A stretch of 53,536 nt of DNA from Legionella steigerwaltii (GCF_001468065.1 NZ_LNYZ01000019.1:1-53536); one strand, 5' to 3'; numbered from the stretch's first letter, positions 19,094-31,115 are shown. Notes: generated by a model from the sequence alone, not told the origin. Numbers and translations: made by a program.

Positions 19094-19660
19094 TTATACC
19101 CCTGGTATTATGCCATAATGCACTACCTCATTTACGGCCCCATTTCTTGTAGTGCCATCTACTATCCAATAATTACCTTTATTATTTAACCCAAATTTTA
19201 CATTGACGTATTCACATACTTTTATCGTATCAGCACAATCAATAATTTTTCCATAGGAAGTTTTACCATCACCTAAAGTACAAATAAATTTAACTAATGG
19301 CTCCCCTGTCGCCAATGCTGCCCATTGACGGCCACCTATTGAATGATTGTATCGAGTAGTGTACTGACTGTCTTCATCTCGCATTTGATACAAACTCACA
19401 GTTTGTGGCAGTTGATTAAAGAAGAAATACAAGGATTGCAATGCACCTTCTTTTCCAGGGTAAAGAGACAATACTTTTAAACTTTCCTGATATCCGACAG
19501 GCCTACATCCTATAGGAAATCGAGCCTCTTCTCTTTCTGCTTTAGCTTGCACCTCTTTAGGATCAATTTTTTTAGATTTGGCTGCATCAAGGTGTGTAGA
19601 CGTTAACCCTAAGAAAACCATCAATGAAATCGAAGTGATTTTTTTAATTGTATTCATCAT
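19094..19660 (-). CDS. enhB: EnhB, enhanced-entry protein
   Basis: A small secreted protein of about 188 residues with a signal peptide (ITSISLMVFLGLTSTHLDAA). It has several Cys (GCRPVGYQE, FICTLGDG, CADTIKVCEYVNVKFG) that may form periplasmic disulfides. I know of no assigned biochemical function; the name comes from the L. pneumophila enh locus. The ATG at 19660 lies a few bases after the enhA stop behind a GTGAG sequence. A GTG at 19669 overlaps that stop by four bases and is an alternative start. Tight spacing to enhA indicates coupling. Confidence 0.9.
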   Translation of the reverse strand: MMNTIKKITSISLMVFLGLTSTHLDAAKSKKIDPKEVQAKAEREEARFPIGCRPVGYQESLKVLSLYPGKEGALQSLYFFFNQLPQTVSLYQMRDEDSQYTTRYNHSIGGRQWAALATGEPLVKFICTLGDGKTSYGKIIDCADTIKVCEYVNVKFGLNNKGNYWIVDGTTRNGAVNEVVHYGIIPGV

Positions 19661-19665
19661 ATTTC

Positions 19666-20379
19666 TCACTCACTGTCATTTATTGGACGAACAATAACCG
19701 TTGTACCTCTAAAATTATTTCGTTCACTAGATAATTCAACAAAGTTCTCATTTAACCATTTAGCATCCTGGGTAAACATCCGAACACATCCATGGCTCGC
19801 TCTAACTCCTGGGATGTCTGGGGAACCATGTAATGCGAAGCCTTTATGGAAAAACATGCAAAAAGGCATCTTTGCGCCACCTTTACCTATGGGGAATACG
19901 TCGGAGACGCATTTTTCATTTTCCTTACTAAATACTCGATAAATTCCGGTTAGGGTGCGACAAGAACGATTGGCATCAGGACATCTGTCTCTTCCAGATG
20001 AAATTGGCCCCCATATGACCAAATTACCTTCAGCATCATAAGCGGCATAGGCCAATTTATCCTGATCAACAATAATTTGTTTTTGATGTTCATTTGGAAT
20101 TTTTATCGGGAAAGGAGAGACATCAAAAACAGTGAGGTAAGCCAGATTTTTTGGAACGGCAATAATCTTGCCAGTCCATAAAGGATTATAAGTACGATTG
20201 ATTCTTTGTACGATATCACGTTGCTTTTCATCCGGAAATAAAGTTTCCCAACTTTGTCCCGGCTCAACCTTAACGCAATCGTATTGTGGGTAACCGCATA
20301 ATCCAGTGCCATAAAAATTAGCTGCGTTTGCAACGGCAACCATGAACATCATCAATGCAGTTGAAAGTAATTTATACAT
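19666..20379 (-). CDS. enhA: EnhA, L,D-transpeptidase (YkuD) family
   Basis: A secreted protein of about 237 residues. Signal peptide to ANAA-NF, a LysM-like segment (KVEPGQSWETLFPDEKQ), then a YkuD domain with the catalytic motif ALHGSPDIPGVRASHGCVRM (His and nucleophilic Cys present). The family makes 3-3 cross-links or attaches proteins to peptidoglycan in the periplasm. The ATG at 20379 is preceded by a strong GAGGGGGG ribosome-binding site; an in-frame GTG five codons upstream is unlikely. It leads the enhABC operon, so a wall-modifying enzyme and the Slt-restraining EnhC are made together. Confidence 0.94.
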   Translation of the reverse strand: MYKLLSTALMMFMVAVANAANFYGTGLCGYPQYDCVKVEPGQSWETLFPDEKQRDIVQRINRTYNPLWTGKIIAVPKNLAYLTVFDVSPFPIKIPNEHQKQIIVDQDKLAYAAYDAEGNLVIWGPISSGRDRCPDANRSCRTLTGIYRVFSKENEKCVSDVFPIGKGGAKMPFCMFFHKGFALHGSPDIPGVRASHGCVRMFTQDAKWLNENFVELSSERNNFRGTTVIVRPINDSE

Positions 20380-20548
20380 ATGCCCCCCTCTCACCTTACT
20401 TTTATTTTTTTACATGCAAGATTTGTGCTTAAATATCAATTTATTCTAATTATTATTCGAGCATATCTAAATTAAGTTTAGTACGAATATTAGGATTTTT
20501 GCTAGGGTTATGAATAATATTCTAATTTGCTAAGAAATAACGTAGGTT

Positions 20549-20637
20549 GTAGTCCGGGTGAAGGCGTAGCCATAACCCGGGATCAAGCCTTGATTCGAGC
20601 CTCGATCCCGGGTTCCGCTTCGTTGTACCGAGGCTTC
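20549..20637. repeat. Palindromic repeat, copy 4 (degenerate)
   Basis: A diverged copy in which the outer arm reads GTAGTCCGGGTGAAGGCG and the right end is decayed. The inner CCCGGGATC / GATCCCGGG arms are well preserved. It lies between enhA and uvrC. The rest of the intergenic stretch 20395-20548 is AT-rich and must contain the enhABC promoter; I could not pick one with confidence. Confidence 0.65.
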
Positions 20638-20651
20638 AATTTTCTCCATGG

Positions 20652-22508
20652 CTACACATTTTCTCCATGAAAAAATTGGAATATACGCTTTGCCAAATGT
20701 GCACTGATACCTGATACTTTGGCAATTTCGTCTATGGGAGCCTTAGCAAGCTCTCGTAACCCACCAAAACGGTGAAGCAATGCTTGTCTGCGTTTTGATC
20801 CGACTCCTTCAATATCTTCAAGCGTTGAGTCCAATCTCTTTTTTTGTCTTTTTTTGCGATGAGCCGTAATAGCAAACCGATGTGCTTCGTCGCGAATATG
20901 TTGGAGCAGATGTAACGCTTTAGAATCATCGGGTAATGTCAATTCATGTGCTTCATGTACTAAAATCAACTTTTCCCATCCCACTTTTCGTGAAGGACCT
21001 TTAGCAACGCCAAGCAAGATCACTGTTGAGATACCTAAAGATGAAAGCACTCTCTGAGCCACAGCAACTTGCCCCTTGCCTCCATCAATAATTAATACAT
21101 CCGGCAATGATTGAGTTTCTACTAAACGTTTAAAGCGACGTGTAATTGCCTGCTCCATTGCAGCATAATCATCTCCAGGAGTAATCCCTTCGATGTTGAA
21201 ACGTCGATACTCGCTAGGACAAGGGCCTTCATGATCAAACACAACGCACGATGCTACAGTTGCTTCCCCTTGAGTATGGCTGATATCAAAACACTCCATT
21301 CGTTCAATTGGCTTTTGTAATCCTAAAAAGTGCTCTAACTCATGGAAACGAGATTTCATTGTGGAATGTTTTGTAACGTATTCAGCAATTGAAACCCGTA
21401 AATTATTTAGTGCAAAATCCATCCATCGGGATTTTATACCGCGAGGATTTACTTGGATTTTACACAACTTGCCGCGTTGTTGTGATAAGACTTCTTCTAA
21501 TGACTGGTGATCCACTAACTCATGATTCGTAATAATTAAAGCGGGAATTTTCTCTGGACTATCCAAATAATAAAATCCTACAAATGCATCAAAAGTTTGT
21601 TGCCACAAATCATCCATACTGAGTTCATCGTCCAAGCCTTTTTGCGGTACAGAAGGAAAATAACTATGACTTGCTAATACTTGACCCTCACGGATTGTCG
21701 CACACTGCACGCAGGCAAAACCTGGACTTACCTCAATTGCAATAGCATCTGCATCTCCACGTAATTGTAAAACACCCTGTTGTTCTTGTACCAAACGTAA
21801 GCTTTTAATCTGATCCCTCAAAAGTGCGGCTTCTTCAAAATTCAATTCACTTACTGCTTTGTCCATTCGTTTAGCAAGTTCATCAAGAATTAATTGTGAC
21901 TTACCTTGCAAAAATCGCATTGCATCTTGCACTGAGCGCTTGTAATTCTCTGGAGTTATATAATTGACACAAGGTGCAGTACATCGTTTGATTTGATATT
22001 GTAAACAAGGTCTTGAACGTGCATTAAAATAACTGTCTCGGCAATTACGGATTTTAAAGACTTTTTGGATCGTTACTATAGTTTCCTTTACCGCAGCACT
22101 ACTGGGATAAGGACCAAAAAAATCCCCTGAAAGAGGTTTTTTCTTAGAGCGATAGCTTTCAATACGTGGGAAATCCGGATGATTGGAAAGATGGATGTAC
22201 GGGTAGGATTTATCATCTCGTAACAAAACATTGTATTTTGGTTTTAATGTTTTAATCAGATTGCTTTCTAATAATAAAGCTTCTGTTTCACTGCGCGTAA
22301 CAGAAATTTCTATGGAGGCAATTTGACTCACCAAAGAACGTGTTTTAATGCCGGTATTTTGTTTATTAAAATAGCTTGTGACTCGTTTTTTCAGATTGGA
22401 TGCTTTACCTACGTAAAGAACAGTACCTGCTTCATCCAACATACGATAAACACCGGGTTCATTAGGTAACTTAGTGAGGAACAATGCTAATTCGGTAGAA
22501 ATATTCAT
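20652..22508 (-). CDS. uvrC: UvrABC excinuclease subunit C
   Basis: The 618-residue protein makes both incisions in nucleotide excision repair. The N-terminal GIY-YIG nuclease is visible ([18 protein letters not shown]). A UvrB-interacting UVR segment ([25 protein letters not shown]) follows, then the RNase H-like nuclease half ([29 protein letters not shown]) and C-terminal helix-hairpin-helix repeats ([18 protein letters not shown]). It is a complete, ordinary-length UvrC. It lies just downstream of letA, as uvrC follows gacA/uvrY in many gammaproteobacteria, but a palindromic repeat is inserted between the two. Confidence 0.97.
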   Translation of the reverse strand: MNISTELALFLTKLPNEPGVYRMLDEAGTVLYVGKASNLKKRVTSYFNKQNTGIKTRSLVSQIASIEISVTRSETEALLLESNLIKTLKPKYNVLLRDDKSYPYIHLSNHPDFPRIESYRSKKKPLSGDFFGPYPSSAAVKETIVTIQKVFKIRNCRDSYFNARSRPCLQYQIKRCTAPCVNYITPENYKRSVQDAMRFLQGKSQLILDELAKRMDKAVSELNFEEAALLRDQIKSLRLVQEQQGVLQLRGDADAIAIEVSPGFACVQCATIREGQVLASHSYFPSVPQKGLDDELSMDDLWQQTFDAFVGFYYLDSPEKIPALIITNHELVDHQSLEEVLSQQRGKLCKIQVNPRGIKSRWMDFALNNLRVSIAEYVTKHSTMKSRFHELEHFLGLQKPIERMECFDISHTQGEATVASCVVFDHEGPCPSEYRRFNIEGITPGDDYAAMEQAITRRFKRLVETQSLPDVLIIDGGKGQVAVAQRVLSSLGISTVILLGVAKGPSRKVGWEKLILVHEAHELTLPDDSKALHLLQHIRDEAHRFAITAHRKKRQKKRLDSTLEDIEGVGSKRRQALLHRFGGLRELAKAPIDEIAKVSGISAHLAKRIFQFFHGENV

Positions 22509-22560
22509 GTAATAATAATAGCAGTAATTCTTAATCTAAATGATAGTATTCGAATGCTTT

Positions 22561-22647
22561 GTAGCCTGGGTGCAGCGCAGCGGAACCCGGCGATTCTGCC
22601 TTGCATAAACTCCTATCCCGGGTTCCGCTGCGCTACACCCAGGCTAC
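22561..22647. repeat. GTAGCCTGGG palindromic repeat, copy 5
   Basis: The best-preserved copy: 30-base arms with one mismatch, separated by a 27-base centre. It sits between letA and uvrC on their shared transcript path, so transcripts from letA into uvrC would carry a very stable hairpin. Confidence 0.94.
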
Positions 22648-22653
22648 AAAATC

Positions 22654-23313
22654 TTAATCTTCTGATGCCAGATCGATAGGATTTTCTATAATTCCATGCT
22701 TCAGAGCCAAATAAGTAAGCTCCACATCATTTTTAATACCTAGTTTTTCAAATGTTCGATAACGATAACCATTAATCGTTTTTGTACTCAAGAATAGTCG
22801 GTCACTAATTTCCTGAACATTCATGCCACTAGTAATCATCAACATGACTTGCATTTCGCGTTCAGATAATAGATCAAAAGGTGAACCTTGTACTTCTTCT
22901 AGACTATTAATTGCCATTTTCTGGGCAATCTCAGCACTTAGGTACCTCTCTCCTTTAGCAACTTTACGTATCGCAGCAGCCATTTCCTCAGCGCCTGATT
23001 CTTTCGTCAGATATCCCATGGCTCCCAATTGCAAGACACGAGTGGGCAACACATCAGAACACATTGCAGTCACAGCAATAACCTTAACGTGCGGATTTGA
23101 TTTTTTCAGACGACGTGTTACTTCCCAGCCATCAATTCCAGGCATTTTCATATCTAAAAGGACCACGTCAGGGGAATGTTTTTTTACTAATGCCAAAGCT
23201 TGTTCACCACTTTCTGCATCAGCAACTACTTCTACATCCGACATATCTTCGAGTAATCGTCGAATCCCCATTCGAACCAATGCATGGTCATCAACAATTA
23301 ATACTTTAATCAA
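22654..23313 (-). CDS. letA: LetA/GacA/UvrY-type response regulator
   Basis: A 219-residue two-domain regulator: receiver domain with Asp8, Asp9 and phosphoacceptor Asp54 (VVLLDMKMPG), and a C-terminal LuxR-type helix-turn-helix (LSEREMQVMLMITSGMNVQE). In Legionella LetA, driven by the sensor LetS, activates the small RNAs RsmY and RsmZ, which titrate CsrA and switch the cell to the transmissive phase. The start codon is TTG, set six bases behind a strong AAGGAG; no in-frame ATG is nearby. Neighbourhood with uvrC supports orthology. The leader (23320-23390) contains two competing hairpins. Confidence 0.94.
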   Translation of the reverse strand: MIKVLIVDDHALVRMGIRRLLEDMSDVEVVADAESGEQALALVKKHSPDVVLLDMKMPGIDGWEVTRRLKKSNPHVKVIAVTAMCSDVLPTRVLQLGAMGYLTKESGAEEMAAAIRKVAKGERYLSAEIAQKMAINSLEEVQGSPFDLLSEREMQVMLMITSGMNVQEISDRLFLSTKTINGYRYRTFEKLGIKNDVELTYLALKHGIIENPIDLASED

Positions 23314-23332
23314 ATAATGCTCCTTGACTTAA

Positions 23333-23385
23333 AACAGCCAATGAACAAACAGGTTGCTCGATGTTAACAAGACTGGCTGTTCATT
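23333..23385 (-). promoter_or_regulatory. letA leader with two mutually exclusive hairpins
   Basis: On the minus strand the segment AATGAACAGCCA can pair with a later TGTTCATT, or with the TGGCTGTT that directly follows it. The last hairpin ends in TTTT, as in a terminator. It may terminate phhA transcripts, attenuate letA transcription, or both. This is a reading of base complementarity only. Confidence 0.35.
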
Positions 23386-23446
23386 ACAATATATATACCT
23401 TTTCCAAAGAAGTTTTAGTATTTTAAGTTATTGCTTAAGGTATAAA

Positions 23447-24265
23447 TTAACACGCTCGAATATGAATATTAGGGTTATTCGGGTCTACCTTAAAAAAAGG
23501 CGGAAATTCTCCTAACTCCCGAGTTCGAGACAAAAGTTTACCTATATCCGATAAAACAAAATCATATAAAACTTGGTAATCATCAATCACAAAATAAACT
23601 GGTTGTAACATATCAATACGATAAGGCATACGGAATGCCGCTATTGGTTCAAACCTCACTCTAAGTGGGATATCACTTTCTACGCTATATGCTGTTTCAC
23701 TAATTGAAGACAGTATTCCACCACCATAAGCTCGCAGACCGTTCGCGCTTTTAATTAAACCGAACTCAACTGTAAACCAAAACATACGTTGCAGTAAGGG
23801 CCAATCGGATTCAGGGAAAGTTAGCACTTTCTGAGCATAATCATAAACAAACTCTGCATAAACCTTATTCGTCAACATGGGGCAATGACCAAAAACTTCA
23901 TGAAAGAGATCAGGTTCTTTTACATAATTCAACTCTTCTTCATTACGAATAAATGTAGCCACAGGGAAATGTCTTGTTGCCAACAACTCAAAAAACTCTC
24001 GGGCAGAAATTAACGCAGCAACAGCAGACACTTGCCAACCCGTCTTTGCTTTAAGCTTTTGATTGAGATCTGGAATCTGTGGAATTGCTTTAGAATTAAG
24101 ATCTAGTGTTTTTAATCCAGTCAGGAATTCATCACAAGCTCTTCCTGGTAATAATTTTATTTGTCGTTCAAATAAAATATTCCAAATCGAGTTTTCTTTT
24201 TCAGAATAATTAACAAACCCTTGAGCGTCAGGAACATGCGCTACATAACGGCTTGAAAATTCCAT
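23447..24265 (-). CDS. phhA: Phenylalanine 4-hydroxylase
   Basis: A 272-residue, bacterial single-domain aromatic amino acid hydroxylase converting phenylalanine to tyrosine with Fe(II) and a pterin. The iron ligands are visible: both His in LFHEVFGHCPML, and the Glu of the later VEFGLIKS segment. The conserved SISETAYSV and YRIDMLQPVYFV are present. I chose the ATG at 24265 (MEFSSRY) because AAGGAG precedes it; 17 upstream codons remain open but lack support. In L. pneumophila PhhA feeds the tyrosine-derived pyomelanin pathway. No pterin dehydratase gene (phhB) is adjacent. Confidence 0.95.
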   Translation of the reverse strand: MEFSSRYVAHVPDAQGFVNYSEKENSIWNILFERQIKLLPGRACDEFLTGLKTLDLNSKAIPQIPDLNQKLKAKTGWQVSAVAALISAREFFELLATRHFPVATFIRNEEELNYVKEPDLFHEVFGHCPMLTNKVYAEFVYDYAQKVLTFPESDWPLLQRMFWFTVEFGLIKSANGLRAYGGGILSSISETAYSVESDIPLRVRFEPIAAFRMPYRIDMLQPVYFVIDDYQVLYDFVLSDIGKLLSRTRELGEFPPFFKVDPNNPNIHIRAC

Positions 24266-24440
24266 AATTTCTCCTTCACATACACATAATCTTAAACAGT
24301 AGATGGTACGATGCAAGTATCTTAAAAAAAACCACCTTTTTTAGTTATTAGGCAATTTGCGGATAAATGTCAACAACTATTACAGATTTTTCAAATTATG
24401 CTATAAAATCAAGTTCATATTGGACGCTAGGAAACAGACT

Positions 24441-26597
<2,157 letters not shown>

Positions 26598-26679
26598 TTA
26601 AGGTAAAACCATAATCCGGAACACATCATAACAAACCAAGTCCACTCTACGTAGTATCCTGGTTAGAGTAATAACCAAA

Positions 26680-26958
26680 TTAGTTTGCAGATTCTTCTTT
26701 TTGTTCTGCAACTATAGTTACATACTTACGATTTTTGCTACCCTTGACAACAAATTGTACTAAACCTTCAACCAAGGCAAACAAGGTGTGATCACGACCA
26801 CAACCTACGCCAGGTCCTGGATGAAAACGTGTACCGCGTTGTCTTACAATTATTTCACCCGCATTAACAAATTGGCCACCAAAACGCTTCACTCCAAGGT
26901 ACTTGGGATTCGAGTCGCGGCCGTTACGAGTACTACCACCTGCTTTCTTATGAGCCAT
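26680..26958 (-). CDS. rpmA: 50S ribosomal protein L27
   Basis: The 92-residue protein begins [19 protein letters not shown], the conserved N-terminal tail that reaches the peptidyl-transferase centre. It contains [15 protein letters not shown] and GRDHTLFAL. Length is usual, with a short acidic C-terminal extension (EQKEESAN). It lies 12 bases after the rplU stop and is clearly cotranscribed. It is followed by about 120 bases and a strong terminator. Confidence 0.98.
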   Translation of the reverse strand: MAHKKAGGSTRNGRDSNPKYLGVKRFGGQFVNAGEIIVRQRGTRFHPGPGVGCGRDHTLFALVEGLVQFVVKGSKNRKYVTIVAEQKEESAN

Positions 26959-26970
26959 TGCTATCCTCTC

Positions 26971-27282
26971 TTACTTGCTTATCGCAGTAATTTTAACTTG
27001 CGAATAATATTGTCTGTGCCCCATTTGCTTCCTGTGGTGCTTACGACGACGAAACTTGATAATTTTGACTTTTTTGTGACGGCCATGATCAAGCACTTCA
27101 GCTTTCACTGTTGCCTTGGCAACTAATGGAGTACCGCAAACGATTTTATCGCCATCAGCCAACATGAGCACTTCTTTAAATTGTATTTCATTGCCAACAT
27201 CTTCAGGCAGTAATTCAATTTTTAACACATCACCTTCCTTCACGGTGTATTGCTTACCGCCAGTTTTGATTACCGCATACAT
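26971..27282 (-). CDS. rplU: 50S ribosomal protein L21
   Basis: A 103-residue 23S rRNA-binding protein. Family features: MYAVIKTGGKQYTVKEGD at the start and KVKIIKFRRRKHHRKQMGHR near the end. I use the ATG at 27282, which has a GGAG ribosome-binding site; the frame is open 11 codons further upstream without support. It is the first gene of the rplU-rpmA unit, with a convincing promoter at 27335-27363. Confidence 0.98.
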   Translation of the reverse strand: MYAVIKTGGKQYTVKEGDVLKIELLPEDVGNEIQFKEVLMLADGDKIVCGTPLVAKATVKAEVLDHGRHKKVKIIKFRRRKHHRKQMGHRQYYSQVKITAISK

Positions 27283-27334
27283 AATTTTTCTCCAATTCGC
27301 CTGATTGGCTATCACAAATTCAATAAAGTCGCAT

Positions 27335-27363
27335 ATTCTATGAAATTATGACTATGACTTCAA
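27335..27363 (-). promoter_or_regulatory. Promoter of rplU-rpmA
   Basis: On the minus strand TTGAAG (27358-27363), a 17-base spacer and TAGAAT (27335-27340) lie about 50 bases before the rplU start. The -35 overlaps the putative -35 of the divergent L25 promoter. Confidence 0.65.
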
Positions 27364-27387
27364 GTTCATTTTAAAATATTGTATACT
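27359..27387 (+). promoter_or_regulatory. Possible promoter of the L25 gene
   Basis: A good -10 TATACT (27382-27387) lies 17 bases after a poor -35 TTCAAG (27359-27364). The leader then contains a 7-bp hairpin CCGGATT / AATCCGG (27400-27406 and 27417-27423) about 55 bases before the start codon, which could be a site for autogenous control. Confidence 0.4.
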
Positions 27388-27478
27388 TCGCCACCCTTTC
27401 CGGATTTTTTATAGATAATCCGGTGTTTAATCTGGTCGCGGATTAAATAGGGTACTTATATAAATTTTGGAGTATACA

Positions 27479-28153
27479 ATGTCAAACATCCTTTTAGAAG
27501 CACAAACAAGAACGGATATGGGGAAAGGTGCGAGCCGCCGCCTACGTCGTCTTGAAAATAAAGTACCTGGTGTAATTTACGGCGGCGATAAAAAGCCAAT
27601 GTCAATTCATTTTCAGCACAACAAAGTAATCAAAGCTTTAGAAACTGAAAGTATCTATTCCAGTGTTTTTGATATTACAGTTGATGGCAAAGTAGAGCAT
27701 GTAATTTTAAAAGCATTACAACGTCATCCTTACAAGCCAGTTGTAATGCATATGGATTTACAACGCGTTTCTAAAACTGACGTTCTGGTTAAACTAGTAC
27801 CAATTCATTTTATCAATGAAGACAAAGCTCCTGGTATTAAGGCTGGCGGTATTATTAACCATACTATGACTCAAGTAGAAGTTCGCTGTCAGGCAAAAGA
27901 TTTACCTGAGTTTATCGCAGTAGATATGTCCAATGTTCAAATGGATGATGTTGTTCATCTATCTCACTTAAAATTACCTAAAGGGGTACAACTCACTGTT
28001 GATGTTGAAGACGGTAGTCATGACGCTCCTGTTGTGAGCATTCATATGCCTAGAGTGATTGCTGCAGAGGAAGAAGAAACAACAGAAACTACAGAGGTTC
28101 CAGCATCTGATGTACCGACTGTTAGCTCTGAAAAAGATAAAGATGAAGAGTAA
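27479..28153 (+). CDS. rplY: 50S ribosomal protein L25, two-domain CTC/TL5 type
   Basis: A 224-residue 5S rRNA-binding protein. The N-terminal L25 domain (about residues 1-95, with GASRRLRRLENKVPGVIYGG) is followed by the TL5/CTC beta domain and a Glu/Thr-rich acidic tail. It is much longer than the 94-residue E. coli L25. The ATG at 27479 has a TTTGGAG ribosome-binding site. CTC-type proteins are named general stress proteins in Gram-positives, but the core role is in the 50S central protuberance. A palindromic repeat separates it from pth, which often follows this gene. Confidence 0.95.
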   Translation: MSNILLEAQTRTDMGKGASRRLRRLENKVPGVIYGGDKKPMSIHFQHNKVIKALETESIYSSVFDITVDGKVEHVILKALQRHPYKPVVMHMDLQRVSKTDVLVKLVPIHFINEDKAPGIKAGGIINHTMTQVEVRCQAKDLPEFIAVDMSNVQMDDVVHLSHLKLPKGVQLTVDVEDGSHDAPVVSIHMPRVIAAEEEETTETTEVPASDVPTVSSEKDKDEE

Positions 28154-28183
28154 TCATTCAAGTTTGATTGAAAAAATGTAAAC

Positions 28184-28263
28184 GTAGCCTGGGTGAAGCG
28201 AAGCGGAGTCCGGAGATTTAGTGTACACTTAACCCGGGTTCCGCGTTGCTTCACCCAGGCTAC
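28184..28263. repeat. GTAGCCTGGG palindromic repeat, copy 6
   Basis: An 80-bp copy between the L25 gene and pth, both on the plus strand, so it is transcribed within a likely operon. The arms carry several mismatches near the centre but have intact ends. Confidence 0.92.
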
Positions 28264-28303
28264 AAAACCTCCAGAATTACGACCCTATCTAAAGAGCTAT
28301 ACC

Positions 28304-28873
28304 ATGGCCATAAAACTTATCATTGGTTTGCGTAATCCAGGATCAGCATATGAACACACGCGACATAATGCTGGTGGATGGTTAGTCTCCGCCTTAGCTC
28401 AGCGCCATAGCGCCTTTTTCAAACTGGAAAAAAAAATGCAAGCCGAACTGGCTGATTTGGAATTAAATCAGCACTCAGGTAAGTTGGTTTTGCCTCTATC
28501 GTTTATGAATCATAGTGGTCAACCTACCCGACTTATTAGCCAATTTTATCGAATTTCACCTGAAGAAATACTGGTTGTCCATGATGAACTGGATTTACCA
28601 CCAGGGCGCATTAAACTTAAAACAGGTGGAGGCCATGGCGGTCATAATGGCTTAAGAGATATAATAGCCCAATTAGGGAGCACAGAATTTCACCGTTTAC
28701 GTATAGGAATTGGTCATCCTGGCCATAGAGACTTAGTTCATCAATTTGTGCTCAGTAAACCCTCAGCACAAGACAGACAGTTAATGTATGATGCGATTGA
28801 TAGAGGCATAGCAGTAATGCCTTTAATATTCTCAGGTGATTTAGCCAGAGCAATGAATCAATTGAATGTTTAG
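28304..28873 (+). CDS. pth: Peptidyl-tRNA hydrolase
   Basis: The 189-residue enzyme releases tRNA from prematurely dropped peptidyl-tRNA in the cytoplasm. Conserved residues are visible: IIGLRNPGSAYEHTRHNAG (Asn and His of the active site), SFMNHSGQP, VVHDELDLPPG (catalytic Asp), and GHGGHNGLRDI. I use the ATG at 28304; the frame also runs upstream into the repeat element, which is an artefact. Gene order L25-pth-ychF is common in gammaproteobacteria. Confidence 0.97.
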   Translation: MAIKLIIGLRNPGSAYEHTRHNAGGWLVSALAQRHSAFFKLEKKMQAELADLELNQHSGKLVLPLSFMNHSGQPTRLISQFYRISPEEILVVHDELDLPPGRIKLKTGGGHGGHNGLRDIIAQLGSTEFHRLRIGIGHPGHRDLVHQFVLSKPSAQDRQLMYDAIDRGIAVMPLIFSGDLARAMNQLNV

Positions 28874-28973
28874 GCACTGCTTACCCACAATGCAAAGAAT
28901 CCTGGCTAGGATTTGAATGCAGCTTAATGCAGGGTAACAGTTAGTATAGTTTTAATAATAGAGGTACTTACAC

Positions 28974-30065
28974 ATGGGATTTAAATGCGGCATCGTGGGC
29001 TTACCCAATGTTGGTAAATCAACACTGTTCAACGCACTCACCAAAGCAGGTATTGAAGCAGCAAACTACCCTTTTTGTACGATTGAACCCAATGTCGGGA
29101 TAGTTACTGTCCCTGATCCGCGCCTAGATGCTCTGAGTGAAATCGTAAAACCACAACAAGTACTCCCAGCTACCATGCAATTTGTTGATATTGCCGGTAT
29201 TGTCAAAGGAGCATCCAAAGGCGAAGGATTAGGTAATCAGTTCTTAGCAAACATTCGTGAAACTGATGCCATTGCCCATGTAGTACGTTGTTTTGAAAAT
29301 ACAGATGTAGTGCATGTGGAAGGCCAGGTTCATCCACTAAGTGATATTGAAGTCATTAATACAGAACTAGCTTTAGCAGATATGGAAACTCTTGAAAAAG
29401 CCATATTGAAAGCAGGAAAAAACAGTCGTAGCGGTAATAAAGAAGCAATTTTTGAAATGAAAACCTTAGAAAAAATCAAGGTACATCTTGATGCAGGTTA
29501 TCCTGTTCGCACCCTTGAATTGAGTGCTGAAGAAGCACCTATTGCGCGCCGCCTTTTTCTGCTCACTGCGAAACCCGTACTTTATATTGCAAATGTCGAT
29601 GACAATGGCTATGAAAACAATCCATTACTGGATCAAGTTCGTAATTTAGCGATGCAAGAAAAAGCCAGCATTGTTGCGTTATGTGCTGCAACTGAAGCAG
29701 AGTTGGTTGAATTAGATGAAGCGGATCGTCAAGAATTCATGGAAGATTTAGGCTTAAGTGAACCTGGATTGCATCGAGTGATTCGTGCGGGTTATGAATT
29801 GCTGGGGTTACAAACTTATTTTACTGCTGGAGTCAAAGAAGTAAGAGCATGGACAATTTCTAAAGGAGCTACCGCGCCACAAGCAGCAGGCGTTATCCAT
29901 TCAGATTTTGAAAAAGGGTTTATCCGCGCAGAAGTGATTGCATACGATGCATTTATCACGTGCAAGGGTGAACAAGGCGCAAAAGAAGCAGGAAAATTAC
30001 GTTTGGAAGGGAAAGATTATGTCGTTTGCGATGGAGATGTCATGCATTTTCGATTTAATGTATAA
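28974..30065 (+). CDS. ychF: Redox-regulated ATPase YchF
   Basis: A 363-residue, Obg-related P-loop protein that binds ribosomes and prefers ATP. G1 is [15 protein letters not shown]3 is [20 protein letters not shown], and the ATP-type G4 is NVDD (from [10 protein letters not shown]) rather than NKxD. The C-terminal TGS-like domain ([17 protein letters not shown]) is complete. Upstream lie 100 bases after pth, so a shared transcript is possible. Confidence 0.97.
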   Translation: MGFKCGIVGLPNVGKSTLFNALTKAGIEAANYPFCTIEPNVGIVTVPDPRLDALSEIVKPQQVLPATMQFVDIAGIVKGASKGEGLGNQFLANIRETDAIAHVVRCFENTDVVHVEGQVHPLSDIEVINTELALADMETLEKAILKAGKNSRSGNKEAIFEMKTLEKIKVHLDAGYPVRTLELSAEEAPIARRLFLLTAKPVLYIANVDDNGYENNPLLDQVRNLAMQEKASIVALCAATEAELVELDEADRQEFMEDLGLSEPGLHRVIRAGYELLGLQTYFTAGVKEVRAWTISKGATAPQAAGVIHSDFEKGFIRAEVIAYDAFITCKGEQGAKEAGKLRLEGKDYVVCDGDVMHFRFNV

Positions 30066-30146
30066 GCCAAAGTTAAACCTACTTTTACTTGACAATTCGT
30101 ATGCACAAACCTTAGCATTTGCTGATTGAATCGTAGAGGACAAACA

Positions 30147-31115
30147 ATGTCGATTGACAGTATACGCGCGCTGGTTAGTGACGATTTTAATGCGGTTAAT
30201 GCTTTAATTGTAAATAAAATTGAATCGCAAATCGGTTTAATTGATGATATGTCCCACCATATAATAGAAAGCGGTGGTAAAAGACTGCGGCCATTGTTGG
30301 TTCTTTTAGCAAGTAATGCATGTGGTTATCAAGGTAAGGAACATATTACTCTGGCTGCTATGGTGGAATTTTTCCATACAGCCACGCTTCTACACGATGA
30401 CGTCATTGACGAATCCACCTTAAGAAGAGGACGTCAGACTGCAAATGACATCTGGGGTAGCAAAGCAAGTATTCTGGTTGGCGATTACCTTTTTACACAA
30501 TCCATCGAATTAATCGTGGATTCCGGTAATCCAGAGGTACTTAAGCTTTTTGCCAAAACAGCACTTGAGATCAGCTGTGGTGAAGTCAAACAATTATCGA
30601 ACCGTCATAACCCTACGCTAACTTTTGATGAATATTTTGATGTAATTCGTGCAAAAACTGCTCTTTTATTTGCGGCAGCTTCCTGTATAGGTCCAATGAT
30701 CAGCAACGCCTCCAAGGAAATGCAAGACAGCCTCTATGCCTATGGACTACATTTGGGTAATGCATTTCAACTGATAGATGATGCTCTGGATTATTGCTCT
30801 GATGCCAAAACTATTGGCAAAAATATTGGAGACGACTTGGCTGATGGAAAAGCCACATTACCTTTAATTCACGCATTGCAGCATGGCACCGAGCTACAAA
30901 AACAACAAATCATAGAAAGCCTGAAAAAAGGCAGCTTGGATTTTTTACCCGATATTCTTGTGGCCCTCGAAGAAACCAAAGCAATAGAATATACCAAGAA
31001 CATTGCAGCACAAGAAGTAGACAAAGCCTTATCCGCTTTGATGATATTACCTGATACACAATATAAAAAGGCGCTTATCAATTTAGCTCAATTTGCTTTG
31101 CAAAGAAGCTATTGA
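30147..31115 (+). CDS. ispB: Octaprenyl diphosphate synthase
   Basis: A 322-residue trans-prenyltransferase that makes the side chain of ubiquinone/menaquinone from farnesyl diphosphate and IPP. Both Asp-rich motifs are present: first LLHDDVIDESTLRRG, second LIDDALDYCSDA; GGKRLRP is also intact. The ATG at 30147 has a GAGGA ribosome-binding site. In E. coli ispB is divergent from rplU; here it is separated from it by the L25-pth-ychF genes. The chain length (C40) is inferred from family, not read from the sequence. Confidence 0.93.
   Translation: MSIDSIRALVSDDFNAVNALIVNKIESQIGLIDDMSHHIIESGGKRLRPLLVLLASNACGYQGKEHITLAAMVEFFHTATLLHDDVIDESTLRRGRQTANDIWGSKASILVGDYLFTQSIELIVDSGNPEVLKLFAKTALEISCGEVKQLSNRHNPTLTFDEYFDVIRAKTALLFAAASCIGPMISNASKEMQDSLYAYGLHLGNAFQLIDDALDYCSDAKTIGKNIGDDLADGKATLPLIHALQHGTELQKQQIIESLKKGSLDFLPDILVALEETKAIEYTKNIAAQEVDKALSALMILPDTQYKKALINLAQFALQRSY

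Noticed and set aside
20530..20545. Possible LetA box near enhA
   Set aside because: The TAAGAAAT piece lacks the symmetrical other half expected for a LetA/GacA activating site, and no RsmY/Z-like gene is visible.
28193..28303. N-terminal extension of pth
   Set aside because: The extension translates the palindromic repeat; the family start is the ATG at 28304.
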